The position numbers were made by a program, and so were the translations under genes. DNA of 64,000 nt. Source: JAPPHA01 sp965220985. Lineage in GTDB: Bacteria > Pseudomonadota > Alphaproteobacteria > Rhodobacterales > Rhodobacteraceae. The notes beneath the pieces are model-generated. The model was not told the DNA's origin. It worked only from the letters and a program-made list of their open reading frames with translations, and ran no database searches. The stretch is from NCBI GenBank assembly GCA_965220985.1, contig OZ244854.1, forward strand, positions 1,302,001 to 1,366,000. Reading direction: 5' to 3'. This document shows, piece by piece, positions 1 through 8,981 of the stretch (position 1 is its first letter; the number at the start of each line of letters is the position of its first letter).

Positions 1-70
1 CAAAGCCAATCGATAATTGCGTGATTTGCGACTAAATTGCGCAATTGATGGCGCAGCACAGGCATGAAAA

Positions 71-1471
71 ATGGCCAGACGAATTGACCCGAACAGCCTC
101 AAGGCGATCGAAACAGTGGTCGCGCGGAAAGCGGGATACATGTCGGTGTCCGAGATTGCCGAGGCCCTGGCCTTCCCGCAACCCCGTCGAACCCTTCAGT
201 ACCGGTTGAAATCCCTTGTCGATCGAAACCGTCTGATCAAGAAAGGATCCGGGCGTGGGGCACGATACTGCGCGCCCGAGATCTCCAGTCCTGCCGGGCA
301 AGCGGCAACAGCAGATGTCCGCTTTCACGCACGGCAGTTGACGGAGCCACCGCTGTCAAAAGAGGGCGCCGAAGTCCTGGATGATGTCTCCCGGCCACTC
401 TCGGAACGTCGCGTTGTCGGTTACGATCGCCTGTTCCTCGATCAATATCAACCGAATGCCAGTTTCTATCTGTCGGAACAGGAACGCGAAGAGCTGCGCA
501 AGATTGGCGAGACGCAAGTCGTGGACGAGCCGGCAGGCGCCCACGCAAAGGAGGTCATGAATCGGTTCTTGATCGATCTCGCCTGGAACTCGAGTCGTCT
601 CGAGGACAACACCTATTCCCTTCTCGATACTGCTCGACTGATTGAAACGAGCGAAGCGGCAGAGGGCAAGAGTCTTGTCGAAACCCAGATGATCATCAAT
701 CACAAGCTGGCAATCGAGATTCTCGTTGAAGATGCCGAAATTGCGGGTTTTGATCGTCACACGATTTGCAATCTTCACGCAGCTCTGGCGGACAATCTTC
801 TGCTTGACCCTCTTTCGCCAGGACGACTTCGAACCAAGCCTGTTGGCATCCATGGCTCGGCGTATCATCCGATCAACTTCCCTCAACTGATCGAAGAGTG
901 TTTCGACATCATCCTGAGAAAAGCGTCCCTGGTCGAGGATCCGTTCGAACAGGCATTTTTTGTATTGGTGCATTTGCCGTATCTTCAGCCGTTCGAAGAC
1001 GTGAACAAGCGCACGTCACGCATTTCCACGAGCATCCCGTTCATCAAGGCAAACCTGTCTCCGCTGTCGTTCGTAGACGTTCCTCGCGATCTCTACGCGA
1101 AGGCTGTTCTCGGCGTTTACGAACTCCGGCGCACCGAACTGCTGCGCGACCTTTTCTTGTGGGCCTATCAACGGTCCGCATTGCGATACGCAAGAATAGG
1201 CCGGTTGGTCGGTGAGCCTGATCCGTTCAGATTGCTTCATGGTGCAGCCATGCGCCAAGTCGTCGGAGATGTCATTCGGCGAAGAATGGACAAGAAAGAC
1301 GCCGGCCAGCACATTGTTGATTGGGCCCACGACAACATTGGCGAAGCTGATCGAGATCGTTTTCACAATTTTGTCGAGCAGGAACTGTTGAGCCTCCACA
1401 AAGGCAATTTTGCCCTGTACCGGGTTCGACCATCCGAGTTTGCCGCTTGGCAGACCGCCTGGGACCGGTAA
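71..1471 (+). CDS. Fic-fold protein with N-terminal winged helix and altered Fic motif
   Basis: 466 residues. An N-terminal winged-helix DNA-binding segment (about residues 20-65) is followed by a Fic domain (about 160-370). The Fic loop reads QPFEDVNKRTSR at residues 306-317. The family consensus is HPFxxGNGRxxR, so the catalytic His is Gln306 and both glycines are changed (Val311, Lys313). The NKRT part resembles Doc kinase rather than classical AMPylases. An inhibitory-helix-like motif SSRLED lies at 174-179, with Glu178 in the place of the inhibitory Glu. Fic enzymes normally transfer AMP or phosphate to protein hydroxyls; with Gln306 this copy may be inactive or may act differently, perhaps as a regulator through its wHTH. 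It stands alone upstream of tRNA-Lys with no visible antitoxin. The fold is clear; the activity is uncertain. Confidence 0.8.
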   Translation: MARRIDPNSLKAIETVVARKAGYMSVSEIAEALAFPQPRRTLQYRLKSLVDRNRLIKKGSGRGARYCAPEISSPAGQAATADVRFHARQLTEPPLSKEGAEVLDDVSRPLSERRVVGYDRLFLDQYQPNASFYLSEQEREELRKIGETQVVDEPAGAHAKEVMNRFLIDLAWNSSRLEDNTYSLLDTARLIETSEAAEGKSLVETQMIINHKLAIEILVEDAEIAGFDRHTICNLHAALADNLLLDPLSPGRLRTKPVGIHGSAYHPINFPQLIEECFDIILRKASLVEDPFEQAFFVLVHLPYLQPFEDVNKRTSRISTSIPFIKANLSPLSFVDVPRDLYAKAVLGVYELRRTELLRDLFLWAYQRSALRYARIGRLVGEPDPFRLLHGAAMRQVVGDVIRRRMDKKDAGQHIVDWAHDNIGEADRDRFHNFVEQELLSLHKGNFALYRVRPSEFAAWQTAWDR

Positions 1472-1975
1472 GGCAGACTGAATTTCAAAAACGACTGCCC
1501 AATTTGACAGTGTGGCTTTAACTGCCACCAAAAATGTGACGTCCCGCATTGGTGTGCGGAGTCGTTGCTTGACCACTCGCAAGACACCGAACCGGCACCA
1601 CGAGTGTGGCCGGCGAGACAAGTGTCACCTCCCAGGCGTCGGAATTGGTGCGGAGCAACAGAAAAGGACGCAGCAAGCGACGAACCGGACGATCATGTCG
1701 TTGCACTCGCGCCGGTTGCATTTCTGCAGGGACCGGATGTGACGACGGGGATGTCATGTCGATGCAGATGACGCGCTCGGCATGAAATCCCCTTGATCAT
1801 TGGGAATGCCGTCCGGAAAATGGCCGTTGTTGGAAGCGGTTCGCCTCGCGGCCGTCGTGGTCGCTCGCACGTTGACGCATGGTTCGCAAGACATTGGGCG
1901 AAGGCGGACAATCGCGTTCGCTGCCGCAAGCCAAAGCGACCGGTTCACTGATCAGGTTTCGAGAAAATCTGGATG
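1472..1975. other. Intergenic, no gene recognised
   Basis: About 500 bp between the Fic-like gene and tRNA-Lys. Only short overlapping frames without recognisable protein features are present, and I saw no clear terminator or repeat. Confidence 0.5.
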
Positions 1976-2051
1976 TGGTGAGCCCGACAGGATTCGAACC
2001 TGTGACCCACTGATTAAAAGTCAGTTGCTCTACCAACTGAGCTACGGGCCC
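1976..2051 (-). tRNA. tRNA-Lys (anticodon TTT)
   Basis: The reverse complement folds into a full cloverleaf: acceptor GGGCCCG/CGGGCTC (one G-U pair), D-loop AGTTGGTA, anticodon stem ACTGA/TCAGT around loop CTTTTAA, five-base variable loop GGGTC, T-arm ACAGG-TTCGAAT-CCTGT, discriminator A and an encoded CCA. The anticodon TTT reads AAA/AAG. Length is 76 nt including CCA. No integrase gene or 3'-end repeat is seen beside it. Confidence 0.97.
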
Positions 2052-2448
2052 CCGACATGAAGGCCTCATATGAGCGACGTGATGAAGATTCAAGGTCGAA
2101 CGACAGACTCGGAGCAAAACTGTGCATGTGCCGTGGGTCAACGGGGGCGGACCGGCTTCGAAACCGTTGCAAATGCCCATCGTGTTCATGTCGCTGCCCC
2201 CTGATGACAATTGAAGGCGCACGAGAATGACCTGGTCGCCCCGTGATCCCGTGCGGTGTCAATTCCGGTTGAGCTTGCAAGACACTGGCCCCGTCTGCCA
2301 TTGTCGGAGAAAATGACCAGCGGATGGCGTCCGGGGCATTGTCCGACGAACGCCTGTCCAGATGCCGATGAAGTCGCTCGCAATGCGACAAGGATGTCGC
2401 GTGCGCGATTTCGCTGAGACGACCCGAAATTCCATGGAGGATGGCAAC
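2052..2448. other. Intergenic, no gene recognised
   Basis: About 400 bp between tRNA-Lys and the dienelactone-hydrolase-like gene. It presumably holds promoters for both directions, but no element could be assigned with confidence. Confidence 0.4.
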
Positions 2449-3345
2449 ATGTCAGGAGCACGCAAGCGCGCATCAGACTTCGATCAACGCATACTCGATA
2501 TCTTCGACGGCTACGTGCATGGAAAGATATCCAAGCGCGAATTCATCTCCCAGGCCGGGAGATATGCCGTCGCCGGAACAACTGGCGCGATGATTTTTCA
2601 ACAGCTCCAGCCAAATTATGCCTGGGCACAGGAGGTCGCGCCGGACGATCCGGACATCACGACCGAACGGATCACCTACGAAAGTCCGGAAGGGCACGGG
2701 ATGATCGAAGGGTTGATGGCCAGACCGTCCAACGCCAGCGGCCCGCTTCCGGCAGTCCTCGTCGTCCACGAGAATCGCGGGCTGAATCCTTACATCGAGG
2801 ACGTTGTTCGCCGAACCGCCAAGGCCGGATACCTGGCGCTCGGTCCAGACGGACTGACACCGCTTGGCGGCTATCCGGGAAATGACGATGACGGCCGGAC
2901 GATGCAACGCCAGCTCGATCGCGCTAAGCTGATGGAAGACTTCTTCGCGGCCTTCGAATTCCTGCGCGACCATGAAGATTCGACCGGTCGGGTCGGATGC
3001 GTCGGCTTCTGCTACGGTGGTGGCGTTTGCAATGCGCTTGCCGTCGCCTATCCAGACCTCGCAGCTTCCGTGCCGTTCTACGGACGTCAGGCCGATGCCG
3101 CCGATGTTCCGCGGATCGAGGCGCCTCTCATGATTCACTACGCAGGCCTCGACGAGCGCATCAATGCCGGGTGGGAAGCCTATGGCGCGGCGCTGGAAGA
3201 GCACGGCAAGGAGTTCAGCGTTCACTTCTACAAGGGCGTGAACCACGGGTTTCACAACAACACCACGCCCCGCTACGACGAAGCAGCTGCAAAGCTCGCT
3301 TGGCGCCGGACGCTGGCGTTCTTCGCAACGCACCTCGGAGCGTAA
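2449..3345 (+). CDS. Dienelactone hydrolase family protein
   Basis: 298 residues from the ATG at 2449, chosen because GGAGG (2436-2440) lies 8 nt before it. An in-frame extension back to 2362 lacks such a site. The N-terminus has KREF followed by a hydrophobic stretch ending in AWAQE, a signal-anchor-like segment common in the YghX-type branch and without the double Arg of a strict Tat signal. The alpha/beta-hydrolase core shows the Cys nucleophile in GFCYGGG, an Asp in AGLDERIN and a His in VNHGFHN, the Cys-Asp-His triad of dienelactone hydrolases. These enzymes open lactones or esters, classically in chloroaromatic degradation; the substrate here is unknown. Monocistronic. Confidence 0.88.
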   Translation: MSGARKRASDFDQRILDIFDGYVHGKISKREFISQAGRYAVAGTTGAMIFQQLQPNYAWAQEVAPDDPDITTERITYESPEGHGMIEGLMARPSNASGPLPAVLVVHENRGLNPYIEDVVRRTAKAGYLALGPDGLTPLGGYPGNDDDGRTMQRQLDRAKLMEDFFAAFEFLRDHEDSTGRVGCVGFCYGGGVCNALAVAYPDLAASVPFYGRQADAADVPRIEAPLMIHYAGLDERINAGWEAYGAALEEHGKEFSVHFYKGVNHGFHNNTTPRYDEAAAKLAWRRTLAFFATHLGA

Positions 3346-3632
3346 TGATCCGCACCGATTGACGTCACGTCCTGGCCTCGCGCGGACTGTCGGCAAGGAG
3401 CCTGCCGGCAGGCACTGCGGCTGCAAAGAGCCGTTCGCTGTTGCCAGTGCCTTAGTTTTTGATGGGCATTCGGACGCTTCGCCGCGCAGCGATTCAGGCT
3501 GCGGGCGGGCCGCGCACGGTCATGCCGTTCCAACAGACTGGGGCCTGATCGATTCGAGCAGGCGACAGACGGGCTTCGGCGATCGGTTCAATCAACTGGT
3601 CGAGTCGGAACCGATGGGATATTGACGGCGTC

Positions 3633-4505
3633 ATGTCCAAGAACGGGAACAAACAGGTCGAACTCCCTTTCCTGAAAATGCAGGGGCTCGGAAACGATTT
3701 CGTCGTGATCGACCAGCGCGGTCGGAATCACGGTTTTCGCATGCGCTCTCCCTCGGCCAAGGCGTTGGCGGATCGACGATTCGGAATCGGCTGCGATCAG
3801 GTGGCGGTCCTGCGGGATCGCGTGCCAATCGACGGAGACCGTGGTGAACCGGTCGATGCCATCGTCGACTTCTGGAATGCAGACGGCTCGCCCTCCGATG
3901 CTTGCGGCAACGCCACGCGCTGCATCGGGCGCATGATTCTCGAGGAGAGCGGGCGCGACACCGTCCACATTCGAACCGGTCGAGGCGTTCTCCGCGTCCA
4001 TGCGGCGGGTGGGGGCAAGTATTCCGTCAACATGGGCCGGCCCCGGCTGGAATGGAGCGACATTCCCCTCGCGCAGGACATCGACACGATGAACCTTCCA
4101 ATCGAGGGCACGCCGGTAGCGGTCAACATGGGCAATCCGCATTGCGTCTTCTTTGTTGATGAAGACGGATTGACGGGACCGGAAGAGCGCGGTCCCGAAA
4201 TCGAGCGCCATCCGTTGTTCCCGCAAAGAACCAATGTCGAGTTCGTCCATGTCCTCGGCAAGGACGCGATCCGGGTTCGCATCTGGGAGCGGGGCACCGG
4301 AGTCACCATGGCAAGCGGATCCGGCTCGTGTGCAGCCGCCGTGGCATCCCATCTGAGGAAACTGACCGACCGCCAGGTCAGCGTTCAGCTCGATGGGGGT
4401 TCGCTCGACATCGATTGGCGCGACGACGGCGTCTGGATGACGGGTCCGGCAAGCAACGTGTATGCCGGCAAGCTCGCACCGGAATTCCTGGAGTCGCTGG
4501 CATGA
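3633..4505 (+). CDS. dapF: Diaminopimelate epimerase
   Basis: 290 residues, normal family length. It interconverts LL- and meso-diaminopimelate in the cytoplasm, for lysine and peptidoglycan synthesis. The N-terminal MQGLGNDFVVID strand is diagnostic. The two catalytic cysteines are in DACGNATRC and GSGSCAAAVAS, and NMGNPHCVFF lies between the two mirror domains. The stop codon overlaps the start of mtaB (ATGA), so the two genes are translationally coupled, an arrangement common in alphaproteobacteria. Confidence 0.97.
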   Translation: MSKNGNKQVELPFLKMQGLGNDFVVIDQRGRNHGFRMRSPSAKALADRRFGIGCDQVAVLRDRVPIDGDRGEPVDAIVDFWNADGSPSDACGNATRCIGRMILEESGRDTVHIRTGRGVLRVHAAGGGKYSVNMGRPRLEWSDIPLAQDIDTMNLPIEGTPVAVNMGNPHCVFFVDEDGLTGPEERGPEIERHPLFPQRTNVEFVHVLGKDAIRVRIWERGTGVTMASGSGSCAAAVASHLRKLTDRQVSVQLDGGSLDIDWRDDGVWMTGPASNVYAGKLAPEFLESLA

Positions 4506-5773
4506 CGGGCCAAAACGTGTTCGAGACCTTCGGCTGCCGGCTGAATTCCTATGAGACGGAAGCCATGACGAGGCTCGCCGAGGATTCAGGCGTCACCAGG
4601 ACGGTTGTTGTCAACAGCTGTGCGGTCACGGCCGAAGCCGTGCGGCGGTCGCGACAACGCATCCGGAGACTCCGACGGGATCATCCTGATCACAAGCTGG
4701 TTGTCACCGGGTGCGCGGCCCAGACGACCCCCGAGATGTTTGATGTCATGCCGGAAGTCGACAATGTCATCGGCAACGCGGAGAAATTGGATCCGAAGAC
4801 CTGGACTGCGCTCGGGGTGAACGACCCGCACTCCCCGAAGGCCGAACGGGTGCAGGTCGGCGACATCATGGAGTCTCGATCGAGCGCCGTCGGCTTGATC
4901 GATGGACTGGGGACGCGCGCGCGGGCCCACGTTCAGGTCCAGAACGGATGCGATCATCGCTGCACGTTCTGCATCATCCCGTTCGGGCGGGGAAACAGCC
5001 GCTCGGTCCCCGAGGCATTCGTTGTCGAGCAGGTCGCCCACCTTGTGGATCGGGGATTTTGCGAAGTTGTCCTGACCGGGGTCGATCTGACCGCTTGGGG
5101 CATGGACCTCGACACGACATCGCGACTTGGCGATCTCGTCAGAAGCGTTCTTCAGCAGAATCCTGGGCTTCAAAGGCTGCGACTGTCGTCCATCGATTCG
5201 ATCGAGGTCGACCCCGCCCTGATGGACATCATTGAGTCCGAGCCCCGACTGATGCCGCACCTCCACCTGTCGCTTCAATCGGGAGACAACTTGATCCTCA
5301 AGCGGATGAAGCGCCGGCACAGCCGGGAAGACGCCATTAGGTTCTGCAATGACGTCCGCCGCCGCCGACCCGATATCGTCTTCGGCGCGGATATCATCGC
5401 AGGCTTTCCCACCGAGGACGAGGCGATGTTCGAGAATTCGGTCGCGCTGGTCGAGGAATGCGGGCTGACATGGCTTCATGTCTTTCCGTTTTCTGCTCGT
5501 GCCGGAACGCCTGCGGCGAGGATGCCGCAGAACTCTCCCGATGTCGTCAACTCGCGGGCGCGTCGATTGCGCGAGATCGCGAAGGCCCGAGTCGACATCC
5601 ACCTCGAAGAACAGATCGGGCGGCGCCAGCCGGTTCTCATGGAAAGCGCCCGAAAGGGTCGAACCGGTGGATTCGCGCAGGTTCAAATCGATTCTGACGC
5701 GATTCCGGGGACGATCGTCGATGCGGCGATTGCCGGTGTTGACGGGCAGCAACTCAGTGCCCACATCGTTTAG
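4502..5773 (+). CDS. mtaB: tRNA t6A37 methylthiotransferase MtaB
   Basis: 423 residues from the ATG at 4502 inside the dapF stop; a longer upstream frame is only read-through of dapF. A radical-SAM methylthiotransferase that turns t6A37 of tRNAs into ms2t6A. The N-terminal UPF0004 domain has three cluster cysteines (TFGCRLNSYE, NSCAVTAEA, TGCAAQ). The radical-SAM cluster motif is CDHRCTFC, followed by IPFGRG. The class without a long TRAM tail and the GCRLN signature separate it from MiaB. Coupled to dapF by a 4-bp overlap. Confidence 0.95.
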   Translation: MTGQNVFETFGCRLNSYETEAMTRLAEDSGVTRTVVVNSCAVTAEAVRRSRQRIRRLRRDHPDHKLVVTGCAAQTTPEMFDVMPEVDNVIGNAEKLDPKTWTALGVNDPHSPKAERVQVGDIMESRSSAVGLIDGLGTRARAHVQVQNGCDHRCTFCIIPFGRGNSRSVPEAFVVEQVAHLVDRGFCEVVLTGVDLTAWGMDLDTTSRLGDLVRSVLQQNPGLQRLRLSSIDSIEVDPALMDIIESEPRLMPHLHLSLQSGDNLILKRMKRRHSREDAIRFCNDVRRRRPDIVFGADIIAGFPTEDEAMFENSVALVEECGLTWLHVFPFSARAGTPAARMPQNSPDVVNSRARRLREIAKARVDIHLEEQIGRRQPVLMESARKGRTGGFAQVQIDSDAIPGTIVDAAIAGVDGQQLSAHIV

Positions 5774-5859
5774 TGCCGGTTGACGGTCGTCTCGGGCCGA
5801 ACATCGTGTTCGACACCGACGACTGACATCCGGGGAAACAGGGAAACGGATTCGAAACA

Positions 5860-6147
5860 ATGTTGATTCCAGCCATACCCTTGGCAAAGGCGCTTGTCCT
5901 CGCCGGGGCAGCCTTCGTGACGTGGCGCCAGATCGCCCCGCATTCCTTCTCTGAGAAAGACGCCGACAGACTCGACCGGACAGCGCCCGGTCTCTGCGCC
6001 AGCCTGCGCGGGAGAAACCGCCTCCACGGTTCCGGGCGAATGACGCGGCGGTATCGTCTCGCGGGACTGAAGCGTTGGATCGAGGTCGATGCGGCAGCGA
6101 TTTTTCAGGTCAGGGTCAGAATGTCGGGGGGAGTAAAACGGGCATGA
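5860..6147 (+). CDS. Small conserved-type protein with N-terminal membrane segment
   Basis: 95 residues. It starts MLIPAIPLAKALVLAG, a hydrophobic helix, followed by a basic soluble part ending in RLAGLKRWIEVDAAAIFQVRVR. Small proteins of this layout are familiar to me next to GST genes in Rhodobacterales, but that is memory, not a search result. The stop overlaps the GST start (ATGA), supporting a real coupled gene. No function is known. Confidence 0.6.
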   Translation: MLIPAIPLAKALVLAGAAFVTWRQIAPHSFSEKDADRLDRTAPGLCASLRGRNRLHGSGRMTRRYRLAGLKRWIEVDAAAIFQVRVRMSGGVKRA

Positions 6148-6749
6148 AACTTTACTTTGCGCAGCCGTCCCCTTTCGTCAGGAAAGTCAGGGTCTGTCTG
6201 ATCGAGACCGACCAGGAAAGCGATGTCGAACTGGTCGATGCAATGGGAACGCCGGTCGACCCCGGCTCCATGCCGACAGCGCACAATCCCCTGGGAAAAA
6301 TCCCATGTCTGCTCCTCGACGATGGACGCGCGCTTTACGACAGCCGGGTGATCACCCGTTATCTCGACCAGCGCGCCGGTGGTGTCCTCTACCCTCAAGA
6401 CGACGCATTGTGGACCACGTTGGCGCTGGAAGCGACGGCCGACGGCATTCTCGATGCTGCAGTCCTGATGGTTTACGAACACCGGTGTCGCCCCGCCGAT
6501 CTCGTTGACGAGAACTGGCTCGACGGCCAGAGGATGAAGGTGAATCGCGCGCTCGATGCGATCGAACGTGACTGGATGGCGCATCTCGAAGGACCGCTCG
6601 ACATGGGTGTGTTCGGCGTCGGGATCGCTTTGGAATATCTGGACTTTAGGCACCCGGGACTCGGCTGGCGATCCGGACGGGACCGTCTCGCGGCATGGCA
6701 GGCGGAGTTCTCGAAGCGGCCGTCGATGGCGGCAACTCCACCCCAATGA
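6144..6749 (+). CDS. Glutathione S-transferase family protein
   Basis: 201 residues from the ATG at 6144, preceded by GGGGGGAG (6125-6132) and overlapping the stop of the small membrane protein by 4 bp. The thioredoxin-fold N-domain starts MKLYFAQPSPFVRKVR and has the cis-Pro turn in GKIPCLLLDDG, followed by ALYDSRVITRYLD, the usual glutathione gamma-Glu site. A helical C-domain follows. Members conjugate or reduce small electrophiles; the substrate is unknown. Upstream of petABC but separated from it by 390 bp. Confidence 0.88.
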   Translation: MKLYFAQPSPFVRKVRVCLIETDQESDVELVDAMGTPVDPGSMPTAHNPLGKIPCLLLDDGRALYDSRVITRYLDQRAGGVLYPQDDALWTTLALEATADGILDAAVLMVYEHRCRPADLVDENWLDGQRMKVNRALDAIERDWMAHLEGPLDMGVFGVGIALEYLDFRHPGLGWRSGRDRLAAWQAEFSKRPSMAATPPQ

Positions 6750-7139
6750 CCCTGTCGGGCATGCTCAACGGGTCACGAGACCAGTCGAATGCGTGCGGGC
6801 TCAGCCTGTCTGGGCGACAAGAAGGCGAGATTTCCTGGAGGCCCTTCGGTTGGATGAGGGCATGTGCCCGGAACAAGGCCGAAGATGACGCGACCGTGTG
6901 CCGGTCCTGGTCGGGAAATGACGTGGTGATGCTCGGCGAAATTGCTTTGTCGGACCGACAGAGATGACCGGGTCGATGGATCGATGTGGCGCGCGTTTCG
7001 GTTGCAATGATCACAACCGCATTCGGTTGCAAGGTTTGTCTGGACGGTCGCAACATGCAAGTGTAGTAACCGCTGAATTCCGGGCCGGGAATCCGTTCGG
7101 CTGAACGTCAGAAACTGCAGACAAGCGAGGAGGGAAGTC
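6750..7139 (+). promoter_or_regulatory. petABC upstream region with an 11-bp direct repeat
   Basis: 390 bp without a convincing gene ahead of petA. TTCGGTTGCAA occurs twice, at 6997-7007 and 7022-7032, a start-to-start distance of 25 bp, with CACAACCG in opposite orientation between the copies. This could be a regulator site or part of the promoter of the bc1 operon. The repeat is seen directly; its role is inference. AGGAGGGA just before 7140 is the petA ribosome-binding site. Confidence 0.4.
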
Positions 7140-7679
7140 GTGGCCGGAAATCGCAGGGATTTCATTTACGTCGCGACAGCCGCGACAGGTGCCATTGCGG
7201 CAGGTGCTGCCACGTGGCCGCTTATCGATCAGATGAATCCGAGCGCGGATGTCCAGGCGCTGGCATCGATCGATGTGGACGTTTCGGGCGTCGAGCCGGG
7301 GACTCAGATCACGGTGAAATGGCGAGGCAAGCCGGTTTTCATTCGACGTCGAACGGAAGCCGAAATCACCGCCGCACGCGATGTCGATCTCGCCGAATTG
7401 CCGGACAACGAATCACGGAATGCCAATTTCGAAGGTGACGGGAGCGACACGAACCGCGCGCTGGACGAGAATGGCGAGTGGCTGGTGATGATGGGCGTGT
7501 GCACGCACCTCGGCTGCGTCCCGCTCGGCGACGGAGCTGGCGAGTTCGGCGGATGGTTCTGCCCCTGCCACGGTTCGCATTACGACACGTCCGGTCGCAT
7601 CCGAAAGGGACCCGCACCGGAAAACCTGCCGGTCCCGGTGGCGCGCTTTGTCGACGACAACACCTTGAAGCTCGGTTGA
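7140..7679 (+). CDS. petA: Ubiquinol-cytochrome c reductase iron-sulfur (Rieske) subunit
   Basis: 179 residues from a GTG start with AGGAGGGA before it. Part of the cytochrome bc1 complex; it carries the mobile 2Fe-2S cluster that takes an electron from ubiquinol and passes it to cytochrome c1. The N-terminal anchor helix contains ATAATGAIAAGAATWPLID. Cluster ligands are in CTHLGC and CPCHGSHYD, each with the disulfide Cys of true Rieske proteins. First gene of a three-gene operon with 12-bp gaps. Also called fbcF. Confidence 0.97.
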   Translation: MAGNRRDFIYVATAATGAIAAGAATWPLIDQMNPSADVQALASIDVDVSGVEPGTQITVKWRGKPVFIRRRTEAEITAARDVDLAELPDNESRNANFEGDGSDTNRALDENGEWLVMMGVCTHLGCVPLGDGAGEFGGWFCPCHGSHYDTSGRIRKGPAPENLPVPVARFVDDNTLKLG

Positions 7680-7691
7680 GGGGAAGAGACC

Positions 7692-8969
7692 ATGGCCGGA
7701 ATTCCGCATGACGCCTACGAACCCAAGTTGGGTATCGAGAAGTGGATCCATTCGAGATTGCCGATCCTGGGTCTGATTCATGCGACCCTGACCATTCCGA
7801 CACCGAAGAACCTCAACTGGATGTGGATCTGGGGCGTCGTTCTGACCTTTTGCCTCGCGCTTCAGATTGTCACAGGCATCGTTCTTGCGATGCATTACAC
7901 GCCGCATATCAATAGTGCACACGATTCTGTCGAGCACATCATGCGCAACGTGAATGGCGGCTGGGCATTCAGGTATCTTCATGCAAACGGTGCCGCGCTC
8001 TTCTTCATCGCGGTCTATGCCCATATCTTTCGCGGTCTTTATTACGGTTCCTACAAGGCGCCGCGGGAGATCACCTGGATCATCGGCATGCTGATCTACC
8101 TCGCGATGATGGCGACAGCATTCTTGGGATACGTTCTGCCGTGGGGTCAGATGTCGTTCTGGGGCGCGACCGTCATCACGGGGCTGTTCGGAGCCATCCC
8201 GGGCGTCGGGCCGATCATCCAGGAATGGCTTTTGGGTGGACCGGCAGTGGACAACGCGACACTGAATCGTTTCTTCAGCTTGCACTACCTGCTTCCGTTC
8301 GTGATTGCCGGTCTCGTCATGGTCCATATCTGGGCGTTTCACACGACTGGAAACAACAATCCGACCGGAGTCGAGGTCAGGCGGGATTCGAAGGAAATTG
8401 CCCAAAGGGACACGGTTCCGTTCTGGCCTTATTTCGTGATCAAGGATTTGTTCGCTCTTGCGGTCATCCTTGTCGTGTTCGCGATATTCGTGGGCTTCAT
8501 GCCGAATTATCTCGGGCACCCCGACAACTACATCGAGGCCAACCCGCTGGTGACGCCGGAGCACATTGTTCCCGAGTGGTACTTCCTGCCTTTCTACGCG
8601 ATCCTGCGTGCCATCACGTTTGATGTCCTGTTCCTGGAGGCCAAGTTCCTGGGCGTGCTGTTGATGTTCGGCTCGATCGTCGTCATCGCGTTGGCACCGT
8701 GGCTGGACACTTCGGCTGTGCGATCGGGTCGCTATCGGCCATCATTCAAGTGGTGGTTCTGGTTGCTGGTCCTCGACTTCTTCGTCCTGATGTGGTGCGG
8801 AGCCCAGAAAGCCGAGGGGCTGGTTCCAACGATTTCGCTGATCGGCGCGGTCTACTGGTTCGCGTATTTCCTGATCATCCTGCCCCTCCTGGGGGTACTT
8901 GAGAAACCGCATCCGCGACCAGCGTCGATCGAGGAAGATTTTGACAGTCGGCATGCCAAGGCAGAGTGA
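7692..8969 (+). CDS. petB: Cytochrome b of the bc1 complex
   Basis: 425 residues, full-length single-chain cytochrome b with about eight membrane helices. It binds two b hemes through His pairs in the HANGAALFFIAVYAHIFRG and HYLLPFVIAGLVMVHIWAFH segments, and carries the Qo-site PEWY motif (IVPEWYFLPFYAILRA). The extended C-terminus after the last helix (about residues 405-425) is acidic and basic, as in other alphaproteobacteria. Also called fbcB. Confidence 0.98.
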   Translation: MAGIPHDAYEPKLGIEKWIHSRLPILGLIHATLTIPTPKNLNWMWIWGVVLTFCLALQIVTGIVLAMHYTPHINSAHDSVEHIMRNVNGGWAFRYLHANGAALFFIAVYAHIFRGLYYGSYKAPREITWIIGMLIYLAMMATAFLGYVLPWGQMSFWGATVITGLFGAIPGVGPIIQEWLLGGPAVDNATLNRFFSLHYLLPFVIAGLVMVHIWAFHTTGNNNPTGVEVRRDSKEIAQRDTVPFWPYFVIKDLFALAVILVVFAIFVGFMPNYLGHPDNYIEANPLVTPEHIVPEWYFLPFYAILRAITFDVLFLEAKFLGVLLMFGSIVVIALAPWLDTSAVRSGRYRPSFKWWFWLLVLDFFVLMWCGAQKAEGLVPTISLIGAVYWFAYFLIILPLLGVLEKPHPRPASIEEDFDSRHAKAE

Positions 8970-8981
8970 CCCGCTGAGGAG

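Noticed and set aside
1976..2051. Integrated element at tRNA-Lys
   Set aside because: No integrase, no duplicated tRNA 3' end and no accessory block directly beside the tRNA.
1800..2060. 86-codon frame on the plus strand ending in PDRIRTCDPLIKSQLLYQLSY
   Set aside because: Its conserved-looking end is the antisense translation of tRNA-Lys, a well-known false gene.
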